From contig NZ_JACRSZ010000006.1 in assembly GCF_014385005.1 (NCBI RefSeq), forward strand, positions 171,734 to 235,733: 64,000 nt of DNA. Direction: 5' to 3'. Below are positions 15,777-23,440 of this stretch, piece after piece. The position numbers and the translations under genes were made by a program. The notes under the pieces were generated by a model. It saw only the letters and a list, made by a program, of their open reading frames with translations. It had not been told where the DNA came from and did not search any database. The DNA is from Jingyaoa shaoxingensis. GTDB lineage: Bacteria > Bacillota > Clostridia > Lachnospirales > Lachnospiraceae. Each line of letters begins with the position of its first letter. The first letter of the stretch is position 1.

Positions 15777-17090
15777 ATGGATATGGAATTACGCCCATCT
15801 CAGAAGCAGACTATTACTCATCAGATGATTCAGTCTTCTGAGATTTTACAAATGAATAATATGGAATTGGAAATCTATCTGCAGAATTTGGCATTGGAGA
15901 ATCCTCTGCTGGATTTTGAGGAACCACCGGAAGAAGATGAACGTAAAAAGGAATGGCTGAATGCTCTGGATGAACAAAACCGTGTTTATGAAAGACAGGA
16001 GCGCAGGGATGCATCCGATCCCTGGAATCTGGACACTTCCATGACTGAGACACTGGAAGAGTCTCTTCTTCTTCAGCTGAACAGTCTGAATCTTCCTGCT
16101 TCAAAAGTTTTTATTCTGAAATATCTCATTCAAAGTCTGGAAAGCAGCGGCTATCTGACTACACCTTTGGATGAGATCGCTAAAGTCTGCCACTGTTCCC
16201 TTACCGAAACTGAGGAAATGCTTTCTGTTTTGCAGACATTGGAACCTGATGGCGTAGGTGCCCGAACATTAAGTGAATGTCTGTCCATACAGCTGAAAAA
16301 ACATTATCCGGCTGCGTCACTTGCTCTATCCATCGTCAGTGATTATCTGGATCTTCTCGGTAAGAATCAGATTCCCGCTATTTCACGCATACTGCATCGT
16401 TCACAGAAAGATATACTGGAAGCCTGCAGCCTGATTCGCTCCCTCAACCCAAAGCCCGGTTCTTCCTTTGGAGACCGTCATTACATGCCTTATGTCCGCC
16501 CTGAGTTGCTCATTATCCGTTTTGATGGTTATTTTGATATCATTCTGAATGATGCTTCCATTCCATCCATCCGCATGAATGACTATTATCTGGATCTGTT
16601 AAAAACAGATGAAGCTGGAGAAACTGCCAGATATCTGAAAGGGAAAAAAGAAGAACTGGAACAGATCAATGACAGTATCCGTCATCGTTCTTCCACCCTG
16701 CTCTCTCTTGGGAAGCTGATTGTAGAGCATCAGCAGGATTTCTTTCTGAATGGCCCCGGACATCTGCACACTTTCCTGCAGTCCACAGCAGCATCTATTC
16801 TGGGTGTACACGAATCTGTCATCAGCCGCGCTGCCAGTGATAAATATCTGCAGTGCCAGTATGGAGTATTTCCATTATCTTACTTTTTTGTACAAGGCCG
16901 GGATAATAAGGAAGAAATCAAGAAAATGATCCGGGACTACATCGAAAAAGAAGACAAAGCACATCCTTTTTCAGATCAGAAGCTTTCAGACATGTTTGCA
17001 GCCGATGGACTGACCGTATCCAAACGTCTTATCACAAAATACCGTACTGCGCTGCATATTCCTCCGGCAGGTGGAAGAAAAGTCTACTAA
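15777..17090 (+). CDS. rpoN: RNA polymerase sigma-54 factor
   Basis: I use the ATG at 15777 (MDMELRPSQ), which follows AGGAG at 11 nt. An upstream ATG at 15741 has no ribosome site. The 437-residue protein has the Gln/Leu-rich region I (QKQTITHQMIQSSEILQMNN) that binds activators, an acidic linker, the core-binding region and a C-terminal RpoN-box-like segment SKRLITKYRTAL that reads the -24 element. Sigma-54 requires an AAA+ activator, and one is encoded at 23422-25227. Isolated placement inside this catabolic island suggests that the island is a main target. Confidence 0.93.
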   Translation: MDMELRPSQKQTITHQMIQSSEILQMNNMELEIYLQNLALENPLLDFEEPPEEDERKKEWLNALDEQNRVYERQERRDASDPWNLDTSMTETLEESLLLQLNSLNLPASKVFILKYLIQSLESSGYLTTPLDEIAKVCHCSLTETEEMLSVLQTLEPDGVGARTLSECLSIQLKKHYPAASLALSIVSDYLDLLGKNQIPAISRILHRSQKDILEACSLIRSLNPKPGSSFGDRHYMPYVRPELLIIRFDGYFDIILNDASIPSIRMNDYYLDLLKTDEAGETARYLKGKKEELEQINDSIRHRSSTLLSLGKLIVEHQQDFFLNGPGHLHTFLQSTAASILGVHESVISRAASDKYLQCQYGVFPLSYFFVQGRDNKEEIKKMIRDYIEKEDKAHPFSDQKLSDMFAADGLTVSKRLITKYRTALHIPPAGGRKVY

Positions 17091-17106
17091 TAGTGATTAT
17101 ATGCCA

Positions 17107-17146
17107 AAAGCCGTTTCCGGTTATCCAGGATAACTGAAACGGCTTT
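17107..17146. terminator. Hairpin between convergent rpoN and ridA
   Basis: A long stem (AAAGCCGTTTC with its complement, extended by GTTATCC/GGATAAC) spans 17107-17146. Short T tracts on both sides are compatible with bidirectional termination. Confidence 0.65.
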
Positions 17147-17183
17147 CAAAGGTTATGGCAGCGGTATTGTCAGTGTTGTTCTT

Positions 17184-17561
17184 TTATACGTAAGCGATAC
17201 ATTCTACTTCTACCAGTCCGCCCAGTGGAAGTTTTGCTACCTGTACGCAGGAACGTGCAGGATAGGTTTCTCCAAAGTAAGATTTGTAGATTTCATTTAC
17301 TTTTGCAAAGTCGTCCATATCTGCAAGGAAGATGGTGGTCTTAACTACTTTGCTGAAATCGCTTCCTGCTTCTTCCAGTACTGCACCAAGATTTTTCATG
17401 GATCTGTGTGCCTGTGCTTCTACACCTTCCGGAAGTTTGCCAACTGCAGGGTCAATTCCCAGCTGACCGGAACAATATACCATTCCGTTTACTTTCACTG
17501 CCTGTACATATGGTCCTACTGCTCCAGGTGCATTTGTTGTTGCGATAATCTCTTTTGCCAT
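17184..17561 (-). CDS. ridA: RidA-family enamine/imine deaminase
   Basis: The 125-residue protein is a standard RidA (YjgF/YER057c/UK114) chain, with the N-terminal TTNAPGAVGPYVQAV, the mid segment VYCSGQLGID and the C-terminal ARSCVQVAKLPLGGLVEVE, whose Arg binds the substrate carboxylate. RidA hydrolyses reactive 2-aminoacrylate and related imines to ketoacids and ammonia. Its ATG overlaps the D-aminoacylase stop (TAATG), so the two are coupled. Diaminopropionate ammonia-lyase, encoded upstream in the same group of genes, releases 2-aminoacrylate, so the pairing makes chemical sense. Confidence 0.93.
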   Translation of the reverse strand: MAKEIIATTNAPGAVGPYVQAVKVNGMVYCSGQLGIDPAVGKLPEGVEAQAHRSMKNLGAVLEEAGSDFSKVVKTTIFLADMDDFAKVNEIYKSYFGETYPARSCVQVAKLPLGGLVEVECIAYV

Positions 17562-19174
17562 TATTTTACTACCTCTTTTCCTTTTTTCTTCAGAACTGAT
17601 CCATTTCTTACGCCGGTATGTTCACCGTGCTTCACAGCCAGTTCACCATTTACTATAACATATTCTATACCTTCTGGGTACTGAATCGGATCAGTAAATG
17701 TACCTTTATCGATAACAGTATCTGGATTGAAAATACAGATATCTGCATATGCACCTTCTCTGATTTCACCACGATCTGTCATATTGAATGCTGTTGCCGG
17801 TTTCTTTGTCATTTTATAAACTGCTTCTTCCAGTGTAAGAGCCTTGTCTTCACGCACATATTTTCCCAGGATTCTCGGGAATGCACCATATACACGAGGA
17901 TGTGGCTTGCCGCCAAGCAGACCATCTGTGCAGGCATTCATCTCCGGGCGTTTCATGAAAAGCTGTACATGTTCTTCTGTTCCGTAGAAGTCTACCATTC
18001 CGACTGCATTTTCTTCTTCATACAGAAGATCAAATGTCGCTTCATATGGATCTTTTCCACGAAGTTCTCCAAGCTGTGTCAGGCTTAAGCCCACTGCATC
18101 CTGGTTCTTCTCTGTTTTTACGCTGGTTACAAAAATCTTATCCAGACCTGCAAATTCTACAAAGTTATCCCATCCAGGAATACCATGTTCGATATCATAA
18201 ACCATTTTCTTACGAAGTTCTTTATCTGCCAGACGTTCCAGAACTTTATCTGTTCCACCGTCATGTACCCATGGAGGAAGAATTACGCCAAGCATGGTGC
18301 TTCCTGCCACGTATGGATACTGGTCGAAGGATACATCAATACCTTCTTTTTCTGCTTCTTCCAGAAGACGAACGACATCATCGATCTTATCCCAGTTCTT
18401 CTTACCACATACTTTAAAGTGTGAGTAATGAATCTTTACACCGGATTCTCTTCCGATCTTGATAACCTCTTCCATGGAATCCAGAATGGTATCTGCTTCA
18501 CTTCTCTGATGGATAACAAATCTTCCGTCATATTCTGCTACTACTTTACACATTTCAATAATTTCTTTGGACTCAGAATATGCACATGGCATGTAGATCA
18601 GACCTGTAGATAAACCGATTGCTCCTGCTTCCATTTCACGTCTGGTAATCTGACGCATTTTTTCCAGTTCTTCTTCATTCGGCAGACGGTTTTCCAGTCC
18701 CATTGCTTCCATACGGATATTTCCGTGCGGTACCAGATAACATTCATTTAATCCTGGTTTTACATGTTCCAGCATTTTCAGATATCCTTCTGTTGTCTGA
18801 TAGTTCCAGTCAATTTCATCACTGTCTCCGTCCAGACCTGCCAGGTTCTTTCTCCAAGGGCTGATGTACTGCGGAGGAAGTGGTGCCATAGAAATACCAT
18901 CCTGTCCCAGCACTTCTGTTGTGATACCCTGCATGATCTTAGGTCTTACTTCCGGATCTACCAGAATCTGAAGGTCACTGTGGCTGTGTGTATCGATAAA
19001 TCCAGGAGCTACTACCAGCCCTTTTGCATCGATCACTTCCATATCTTCTGTTGTATCAATATTGCCAATTTTTACGATCTTGTCATTTTCCACCAATACA
19101 TCTGCTTCATAACCAGGCTTTTTCGTTCCGTCTACTACTAAACCACCCTTGATTAATTTTTTCATTTGCTTCAC
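17561..19174 (-). CDS. N-acyl-D-amino-acid deacylase (D-aminoacylase)
   Basis: The 537-residue amidohydrolase has the N-terminal metal motif DTHSHSDLQ, VLGQDG, the signature region HYSHFKVCGKKNW and a late TDGLLGGKPHPR. This matches D-aminoacylases (DAA/DAN type), which hydrolyse N-acyl-D-amino acids to D-amino acid and carboxylate. The best start is a GTG at 19174, placed 5-6 nt after an AAAGG site; an ATG three codons later is the alternative. No signal peptide is seen. Neighbours (Na+ symporter, M20 peptidase, ammonia-lyase) suggest import and breakdown of modified amino acids or ureido acids. Confidence 0.88.
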   Translation of the reverse strand: MKQMKKLIKGGLVVDGTKKPGYEADVLVENDKIVKIGNIDTTEDMEVIDAKGLVVAPGFIDTHSHSDLQILVDPEVRPKIMQGITTEVLGQDGISMAPLPPQYISPWRKNLAGLDGDSDEIDWNYQTTEGYLKMLEHVKPGLNECYLVPHGNIRMEAMGLENRLPNEEELEKMRQITRREMEAGAIGLSTGLIYMPCAYSESKEIIEMCKVVAEYDGRFVIHQRSEADTILDSMEEVIKIGRESGVKIHYSHFKVCGKKNWDKIDDVVRLLEEAEKEGIDVSFDQYPYVAGSTMLGVILPPWVHDGGTDKVLERLADKELRKKMVYDIEHGIPGWDNFVEFAGLDKIFVTSVKTEKNQDAVGLSLTQLGELRGKDPYEATFDLLYEEENAVGMVDFYGTEEHVQLFMKRPEMNACTDGLLGGKPHPRVYGAFPRILGKYVREDKALTLEEAVYKMTKKPATAFNMTDRGEIREGAYADICIFNPDTVIDKGTFTDPIQYPEGIEYVIVNGELAVKHGEHTGVRNGSVLKKKGKEVVK

Positions 19175-19246
19175 CCATACCTTTCTGTCAAAATTCTGGC
19201 AGCTGTCTGCGGATCAGATCTGTGCTCCACAGACAACTGACTGTTT

Positions 19247-20728
19247 TTAATCTTCTTCCAGTTCAAGTTCCGGAGCCGGCGCAACACCCATGCTTCGTTC
19301 AATTGCTGATACTACAAAGATGACAATTAAAGCTACGATACCGCCTGGAACCATTGCACTTAATCCCCATGGTGTATGCAGTCCGTAAATCCAGATTGCT
19401 GCTACGATGGTTCCGGATACAATAGAGATAAATCCGGCTCTCTGTGTTACATTCTTGTAGAACAGACCACAGATAAATGCAGCGAACGGGCCTGCACTTC
19501 TCAATGCGAAAGCACCCATCATAACGCTGATAATATTGGATGCTGTTAATGCCACGATCAGACCTACGCCTCCAACAATCACCATAACCACTCTGGAAAT
19601 CCAGATTTCTTTTGCATCATCCTGTTTTCCTCCATTGATATATGGACGGAATACGTCATTTGTAAACATGGTTGCAGTACCAATCATATTTCCGGATGCG
19701 GAACTCATCGTTGCAGCTACCACTGCTGCCAGTACAATACCTGCTACCACTGCCGGTGCAAAGTTCATAGTTGCATCTGCCAGTGCGTTTTTCTGTGGAC
19801 CACTTGCATATCCATCGATGCATACGTAAGCCATCAGACCGATAATTGCCGGAACAATTGCATATACAGCAGACAGAATACCAGCGATCAGAGAACCGAA
19901 TTTTGCTGATTTTCCGTCTTTTGCAGAACAGTATGTCTGAACGATTTCCTGTCCTGTAGGGAATGTCATAAAATACATTGCGATATAACCGATTACGGTA
20001 GGTATACCAATCTTTGTCATACTAAGCAGATCCAGAGATGCTCCTGTGGAATCTGTTACTGTTTTTGCTTTTGCGAAAAGTCCTGCAAAACCACCAACCT
20101 GCTGATTACCAAGCATAACAAACATAGCTACTGCCATACCGACAGTAATAACAATTACGTGCATCAGATTTGCTGCTGCCACTGACTGGAAGCCACCAAT
20201 CATAGTATAAATAATAACAACTATTGTAATAACAATCGCTGCTGTACGGAAATCCAGCCCGGTTACTACATTAATAATAGATGCTGTTGCAATAATCTGT
20301 GCTCCTGTTGCCATGAACAGTGCAGCAATCGAAGTAAATGCGGTAAAAATGTGGGAAGCTTTTCCGTAACGTTTTCCAATGATCTGTGGTACGGTACTTG
20401 CCTGTGCTTTACGGAAGTATGGTGCGATAAAAGATACCAGTACGAATCCGATTCCTGCCGCAATTACATACCAGCATGCGGAAATACCATAGCTGTAAAC
20501 ATTGGTTGCTATACCGGTTGTACTTGCACCACCGGTATTTGCTGCGAATAAGGTTCCTGCCAGTACCAGAGGTCCTAAGGACTTTCCTGCCATCAGGAAA
20601 TCTTCATTACTCTGTTTTGCCTGCTTTGCTGCTTTTCTTTTAGATACTACCAGACCTAACACAATGGTCAGTGCCATGTATATAAAGATAATAATTAATG
20701 CTGTTGTCTGTTTTCCACTCATGTTCAT
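19247..20728 (-). CDS. Sodium:solute symporter (SSS family)
   Basis: The 493-residue protein is almost entirely hydrophobic, with about 13 predicted membrane helices, as expected for SSS transporters such as PutP and PanF. Recognisable elements are the N-terminal NEDFLMAGKSLGPLVLAGTLFAANTGG and the GFQSVAAANLMHV helix. It would import a carboxylate, amino acid or ureide with Na+. The ATG has an AAGGGA site. It lies between the peptidase and D-aminoacylase genes, so it probably imports the substrate of this pathway, but specificity is not visible. Confidence 0.9.
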   Translation of the reverse strand: MNMSGKQTTALIIIFIYMALTIVLGLVVSKRKAAKQAKQSNEDFLMAGKSLGPLVLAGTLFAANTGGASTTGIATNVYSYGISACWYVIAAGIGFVLVSFIAPYFRKAQASTVPQIIGKRYGKASHIFTAFTSIAALFMATGAQIIATASIINVVTGLDFRTAAIVITIVVIIYTMIGGFQSVAAANLMHVIVITVGMAVAMFVMLGNQQVGGFAGLFAKAKTVTDSTGASLDLLSMTKIGIPTVIGYIAMYFMTFPTGQEIVQTYCSAKDGKSAKFGSLIAGILSAVYAIVPAIIGLMAYVCIDGYASGPQKNALADATMNFAPAVVAGIVLAAVVAATMSSASGNMIGTATMFTNDVFRPYINGGKQDDAKEIWISRVVMVIVGGVGLIVALTASNIISVMMGAFALRSAGPFAAFICGLFYKNVTQRAGFISIVSGTIVAAIWIYGLHTPWGLSAMVPGGIVALIVIFVVSAIERSMGVAPAPELELEED

Positions 20729-20758
20729 AATCCCTTCTCTTATGTAAAATCCCCGATG

Positions 20759-21943
20759 TTATTTTAATAATGCTTTCATAACTCCATAATAGCAGTCCGT
20801 TACTTTGGTCAGCTGGTCGATTTCAATATATTCATTAACGGTATGTGCCAGATTTTCTTTGGATGGTCCAAGTCCAAAGGTCTTGATTCCGGCTTCACCG
20901 GCATAGTGGCTTCCGTTTGTACAGAAATTGTACTGTGTGATCTCCGGTGTATATCCCATACCTTCCAGTTCTTTCTTTACATCCTGTACGAACTCGTCTT
21001 TTTCATCATACAGCCATCCCGGGAAAAATCTCTCACCTGTGATTTCGTTTCCTGTGTAGCACTGTTCTTTACCAACTGCATAGGAAACCTTTGCTTTTAA
21101 CTGCGGATCTTCTGCCATCAGCTTATCCAGCAGTTCCTGAATCGGAGCCAGAACACTTTCTTTGGTTTCACCAACCAGGAGACGGCGGTCATAAGTAGCA
21201 CGGCAGTATTCCGGCACTACAGATGCTCCAGGATATGGTGCAGATTTAATATCAGTCAGTTCCAGGATGCCATCGCCCAGTACCGGATGGTGTGTTGGCT
21301 CCAGAGTGCGGATTGCTTCAATCACTTTTGCCATCTTGTACACTGCGTTGATACCTTTTTCCGGGTTTGCAGAGTGGCAAGGTTTTCCGAACGTTTCCAG
21401 AACGATTTCTCCGCGTCCTCTCTGTCCGATCTTGATATTCAGCTGAGAAGCTTCACCGATCACTACATAATCCGGTTTTACAAAATTGCTGATTTCACGG
21501 GCTGCCACACCTTCAAAACATTCTTCATGTACCACACCGGCTACATAGATTTCTCCGGCGAAGTCTTTTTGGGTATCTTCAGCAAATGCTGCAGCTGCAG
21601 TTACAAATCCTGCTACCGCTCCCTTCATATCACTGGTTCCTCTTCCGTAGATCTTACCATCATGAATTTCTGCTGCGAAAGGTGGGTACTGCCATTCTGT
21701 TTCATCTGTTACCGGAACGGTATCAATGTGTCCGTCGAAAAGGATCTTTTTACCTGGACGGTTACCTTTGATACATCCGATTACATTACCATATTTATCT
21801 ACGGTTACAGAATCAAAACCTTTTTTCTTTAACTGTTCTTCCAGAACTCCTGCCACACCGTCTTCATGTCCGGAATAGCTCTGTTTCTGAATCAGATGCT
21901 GACATAATTCTACTACTTCTTCCTGTCTTTCTTTGTTTAACAT
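20759..21943 (-). CDS. YgeY-type M20 peptidase/deacetylase
   Basis: The 394-residue zinc hydrolase belongs to the M20/ArgE/DapE family. Motifs in order are LFDGHIDTVPV, GRGTSDMKGAVAG with the bridging Asp, VHEECFEG with the general base Glu, VIGEAS and the C-terminal FCTNGSHYAGEAGI. The sequence resembles YgeY, whose gene pairs with ygeX (diaminopropionate ammonia-lyase) in enterobacteria and gut Firmicutes, in clusters linked to anaerobic purine/urate use. The order here (dpaL then this gene) is the same. It probably hydrolyses an N-substituted amino acid intermediate. Confidence 0.9.
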   Translation of the reverse strand: MLNKERQEEVVELCQHLIQKQSYSGHEDGVAGVLEEQLKKKGFDSVTVDKYGNVIGCIKGNRPGKKILFDGHIDTVPVTDETEWQYPPFAAEIHDGKIYGRGTSDMKGAVAGFVTAAAAFAEDTQKDFAGEIYVAGVVHEECFEGVAAREISNFVKPDYVVIGEASQLNIKIGQRGRGEIVLETFGKPCHSANPEKGINAVYKMAKVIEAIRTLEPTHHPVLGDGILELTDIKSAPYPGASVVPEYCRATYDRRLLVGETKESVLAPIQELLDKLMAEDPQLKAKVSYAVGKEQCYTGNEITGERFFPGWLYDEKDEFVQDVKKELEGMGYTPEITQYNFCTNGSHYAGEAGIKTFGLGPSKENLAHTVNEYIEIDQLTKVTDCYYGVMKALLK

Positions 21944-21968
21944 AATGTCCTCCTTTTATGCAAAAATT

Positions 21969-23177
21969 TTATTTTTCATGTGTACTAGGGTATTTTCCAT
22001 CCCATACAATGGCTTTATAGTTTTCCTGATCGGTATCTCCTTCTGTGCTGAAGAACAGTACACGGGAGTTTTCATCCAGACCAAGTTCTTTCTTCAGGTC
22101 TGCCAGTTCCGGATTCGTCATGATCTCTGCCACACATCCAAATGCTGCTGCTCCGCTTTCTCCGGAGATCACACGGTCATCTCCTTTTGCAGGATTGCCG
22201 AGAATACGCATTCCCTTTGCTGCCACATAATCCGGGCAGGAGATAAAGTGATCTGCGTAATCGGAAAGGATCTTCCATCCAATGCTGCAAGGCTCACCAC
22301 ATGCCAGCCCTGCCATAATGGTATTCATATCTCCGGTTACAAAATGACGTTCCCCGTCATTTGCTTCTGCAGTACGATACAGGCAGTCTGCCTTGTTTGG
22401 TTCTACAATAGTGATCACCGGTCTGTCTTCTCCATAAATTGCAGAAAATAATCCGGTTACAGCACCGGCCATAGATCCAACACCTGCCTGAAGGAAGATG
22501 TGGGTCGGTTTCTCAGGAAGCTGCTCCTGCGCTTCCAGTCCCATGGTTCCATATCCCTGCATAATCCAGGTCGGAATATCTTCATATCCTTCCCATGCTG
22601 TATCCTGCACCATTACCCAGCCTTTCTGCTCTGCCTGACTGTTAGCCAGACGAACCGCTTCATCATAATTCAGGTCTGTGATGCTTGCCTGTGCGCCTTC
22701 TGCCTTGATGTTATTCAGACGTTCCAGTGCACTGCCCTTTGGCATATATACTACTGCTTTCTGTTTAAACTGGTTTGCTGTCCATGCCACGCCTCTTCCG
22801 TGATTACCATCAGTAGCAGTTACAAAAGTGATATCTCCCAGTTCTTTTCTTGTCTCATCAGAAATCAGTGTTTCATAATTTACTTCTGAGATATCTTTTC
22901 CCAGACGGCCTGCCAGATAATTTCCAATGGCATAACTTCCGCCCAAAACCTTAAATGCATTCAGTCCAAATCTCCAGGATTCGTCTTTTACGTACACATC
23001 TTTTAAACCAAGACATTTTGCTGTCTCTTCCAGATGTGCCAGCGGTGTTGGTGCATACACCGGAAAGCTTTTGTGAAATTCACGAATTTTATGAGCAGAT
23101 TCCTGGCTGAATAACTTCAGATCACATCCACTTCCATTTTCGTGTTTCCGTGTCACCATCTTAAATGATTCTTTCAT
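21969..23177 (-). CDS. dpaL: 2,3-diaminopropionate ammonia-lyase
   Basis: The 402-residue PLP enzyme has WRFGLNAFKVLGGSYAIG with the Schiff-base Lys and TDGNHGRGVAW for phosphate binding. The C-terminal part has GESGAAAFG. This matches YgeX/DpaL, which converts D- or L-2,3-diaminopropionate to pyruvate and two ammonia via 2-aminoacrylate. It is the first gene of the catabolic operon and starts at 23177 after AAGGAAGG. A sigma-54 promoter lies 72-87 nt upstream. RidA three genes further on can deal with the aminoacrylate. Confidence 0.94.
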   Translation of the reverse strand: MKESFKMVTRKHENGSGCDLKLFSQESAHKIREFHKSFPVYAPTPLAHLEETAKCLGLKDVYVKDESWRFGLNAFKVLGGSYAIGNYLAGRLGKDISEVNYETLISDETRKELGDITFVTATDGNHGRGVAWTANQFKQKAVVYMPKGSALERLNNIKAEGAQASITDLNYDEAVRLANSQAEQKGWVMVQDTAWEGYEDIPTWIMQGYGTMGLEAQEQLPEKPTHIFLQAGVGSMAGAVTGLFSAIYGEDRPVITIVEPNKADCLYRTAEANDGERHFVTGDMNTIMAGLACGEPCSIGWKILSDYADHFISCPDYVAAKGMRILGNPAKGDDRVISGESGAAAFGCVAEIMTNPELADLKKELGLDENSRVLFFSTEGDTDQENYKAIVWDGKYPSTHEK

Positions 23178-23248
23178 TACTTCCTTCCTTTCTTCTTTTC
23201 CGCCGGTTATGTATTCCCGGTCGTTTTTCTCCTTCTGATTATCTATAT

Positions 23249-23264
23249 AGCAATTTTCGTTCCC
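23249..23264 (-). promoter_or_regulatory. Sigma-54 (-24/-12) promoter of dpaL
   Basis: The minus strand reads GGGAACGAAAATTGCT, against the consensus TGGCACGN4TTGCW. The invariant GG and GC are 12 nt apart and 14 of 16 positions agree or are unconstrained. Transcription would start near 23238. The activator gene immediately upstream and rpoN in the same island support the call. Confidence 0.85.
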
Positions 23265-23293
23265 ATCTTTCGAATCCTCAGAAAAAAAAATAT

Positions 23294-23347
23294 AAAAAAA
23301 GATCCGCTAAAAATAAGGGATTTTCATACCCTCTTTTTCATGGATCT
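23294..23347 (-). terminator. Terminator of the sigma-54 activator gene
   Basis: On the minus strand AAGATCC pairs with GGATCTT, enclosing a smaller GGG/CCC hairpin, and the stem runs into a T7 tract. It separates the activator transcript from the sigma-54 promoter of dpaL. Confidence 0.65.
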
Positions 23348-23376
23348 TCTTTGTTCCGATCAGTTTTTCCTGTTTT

Positions 23377-23440
23377 TTCTCATTTTGGGAATTTTTTATT
23401 CTCAGAATGAGAATTTTTTCATTAATTCTCATTCTGAGAA
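23377..23440. promoter_or_regulatory. Three palindromic upstream activator sites (TTCTCA-N3-TGAGAA)
   Basis: Three 15-bp inverted repeats occur at 23377-23391 (one mismatch, TGGGAA), 23399-23413 and 23426-23440. Their centres are 22 and 27 bp apart and lie about 120-170 bp upstream of the -24 element, the typical place for activator enhancers. The rightmost overlaps the last codons of the activator gene. Sites two and three are reverse complements of each other. Confidence 0.8.
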
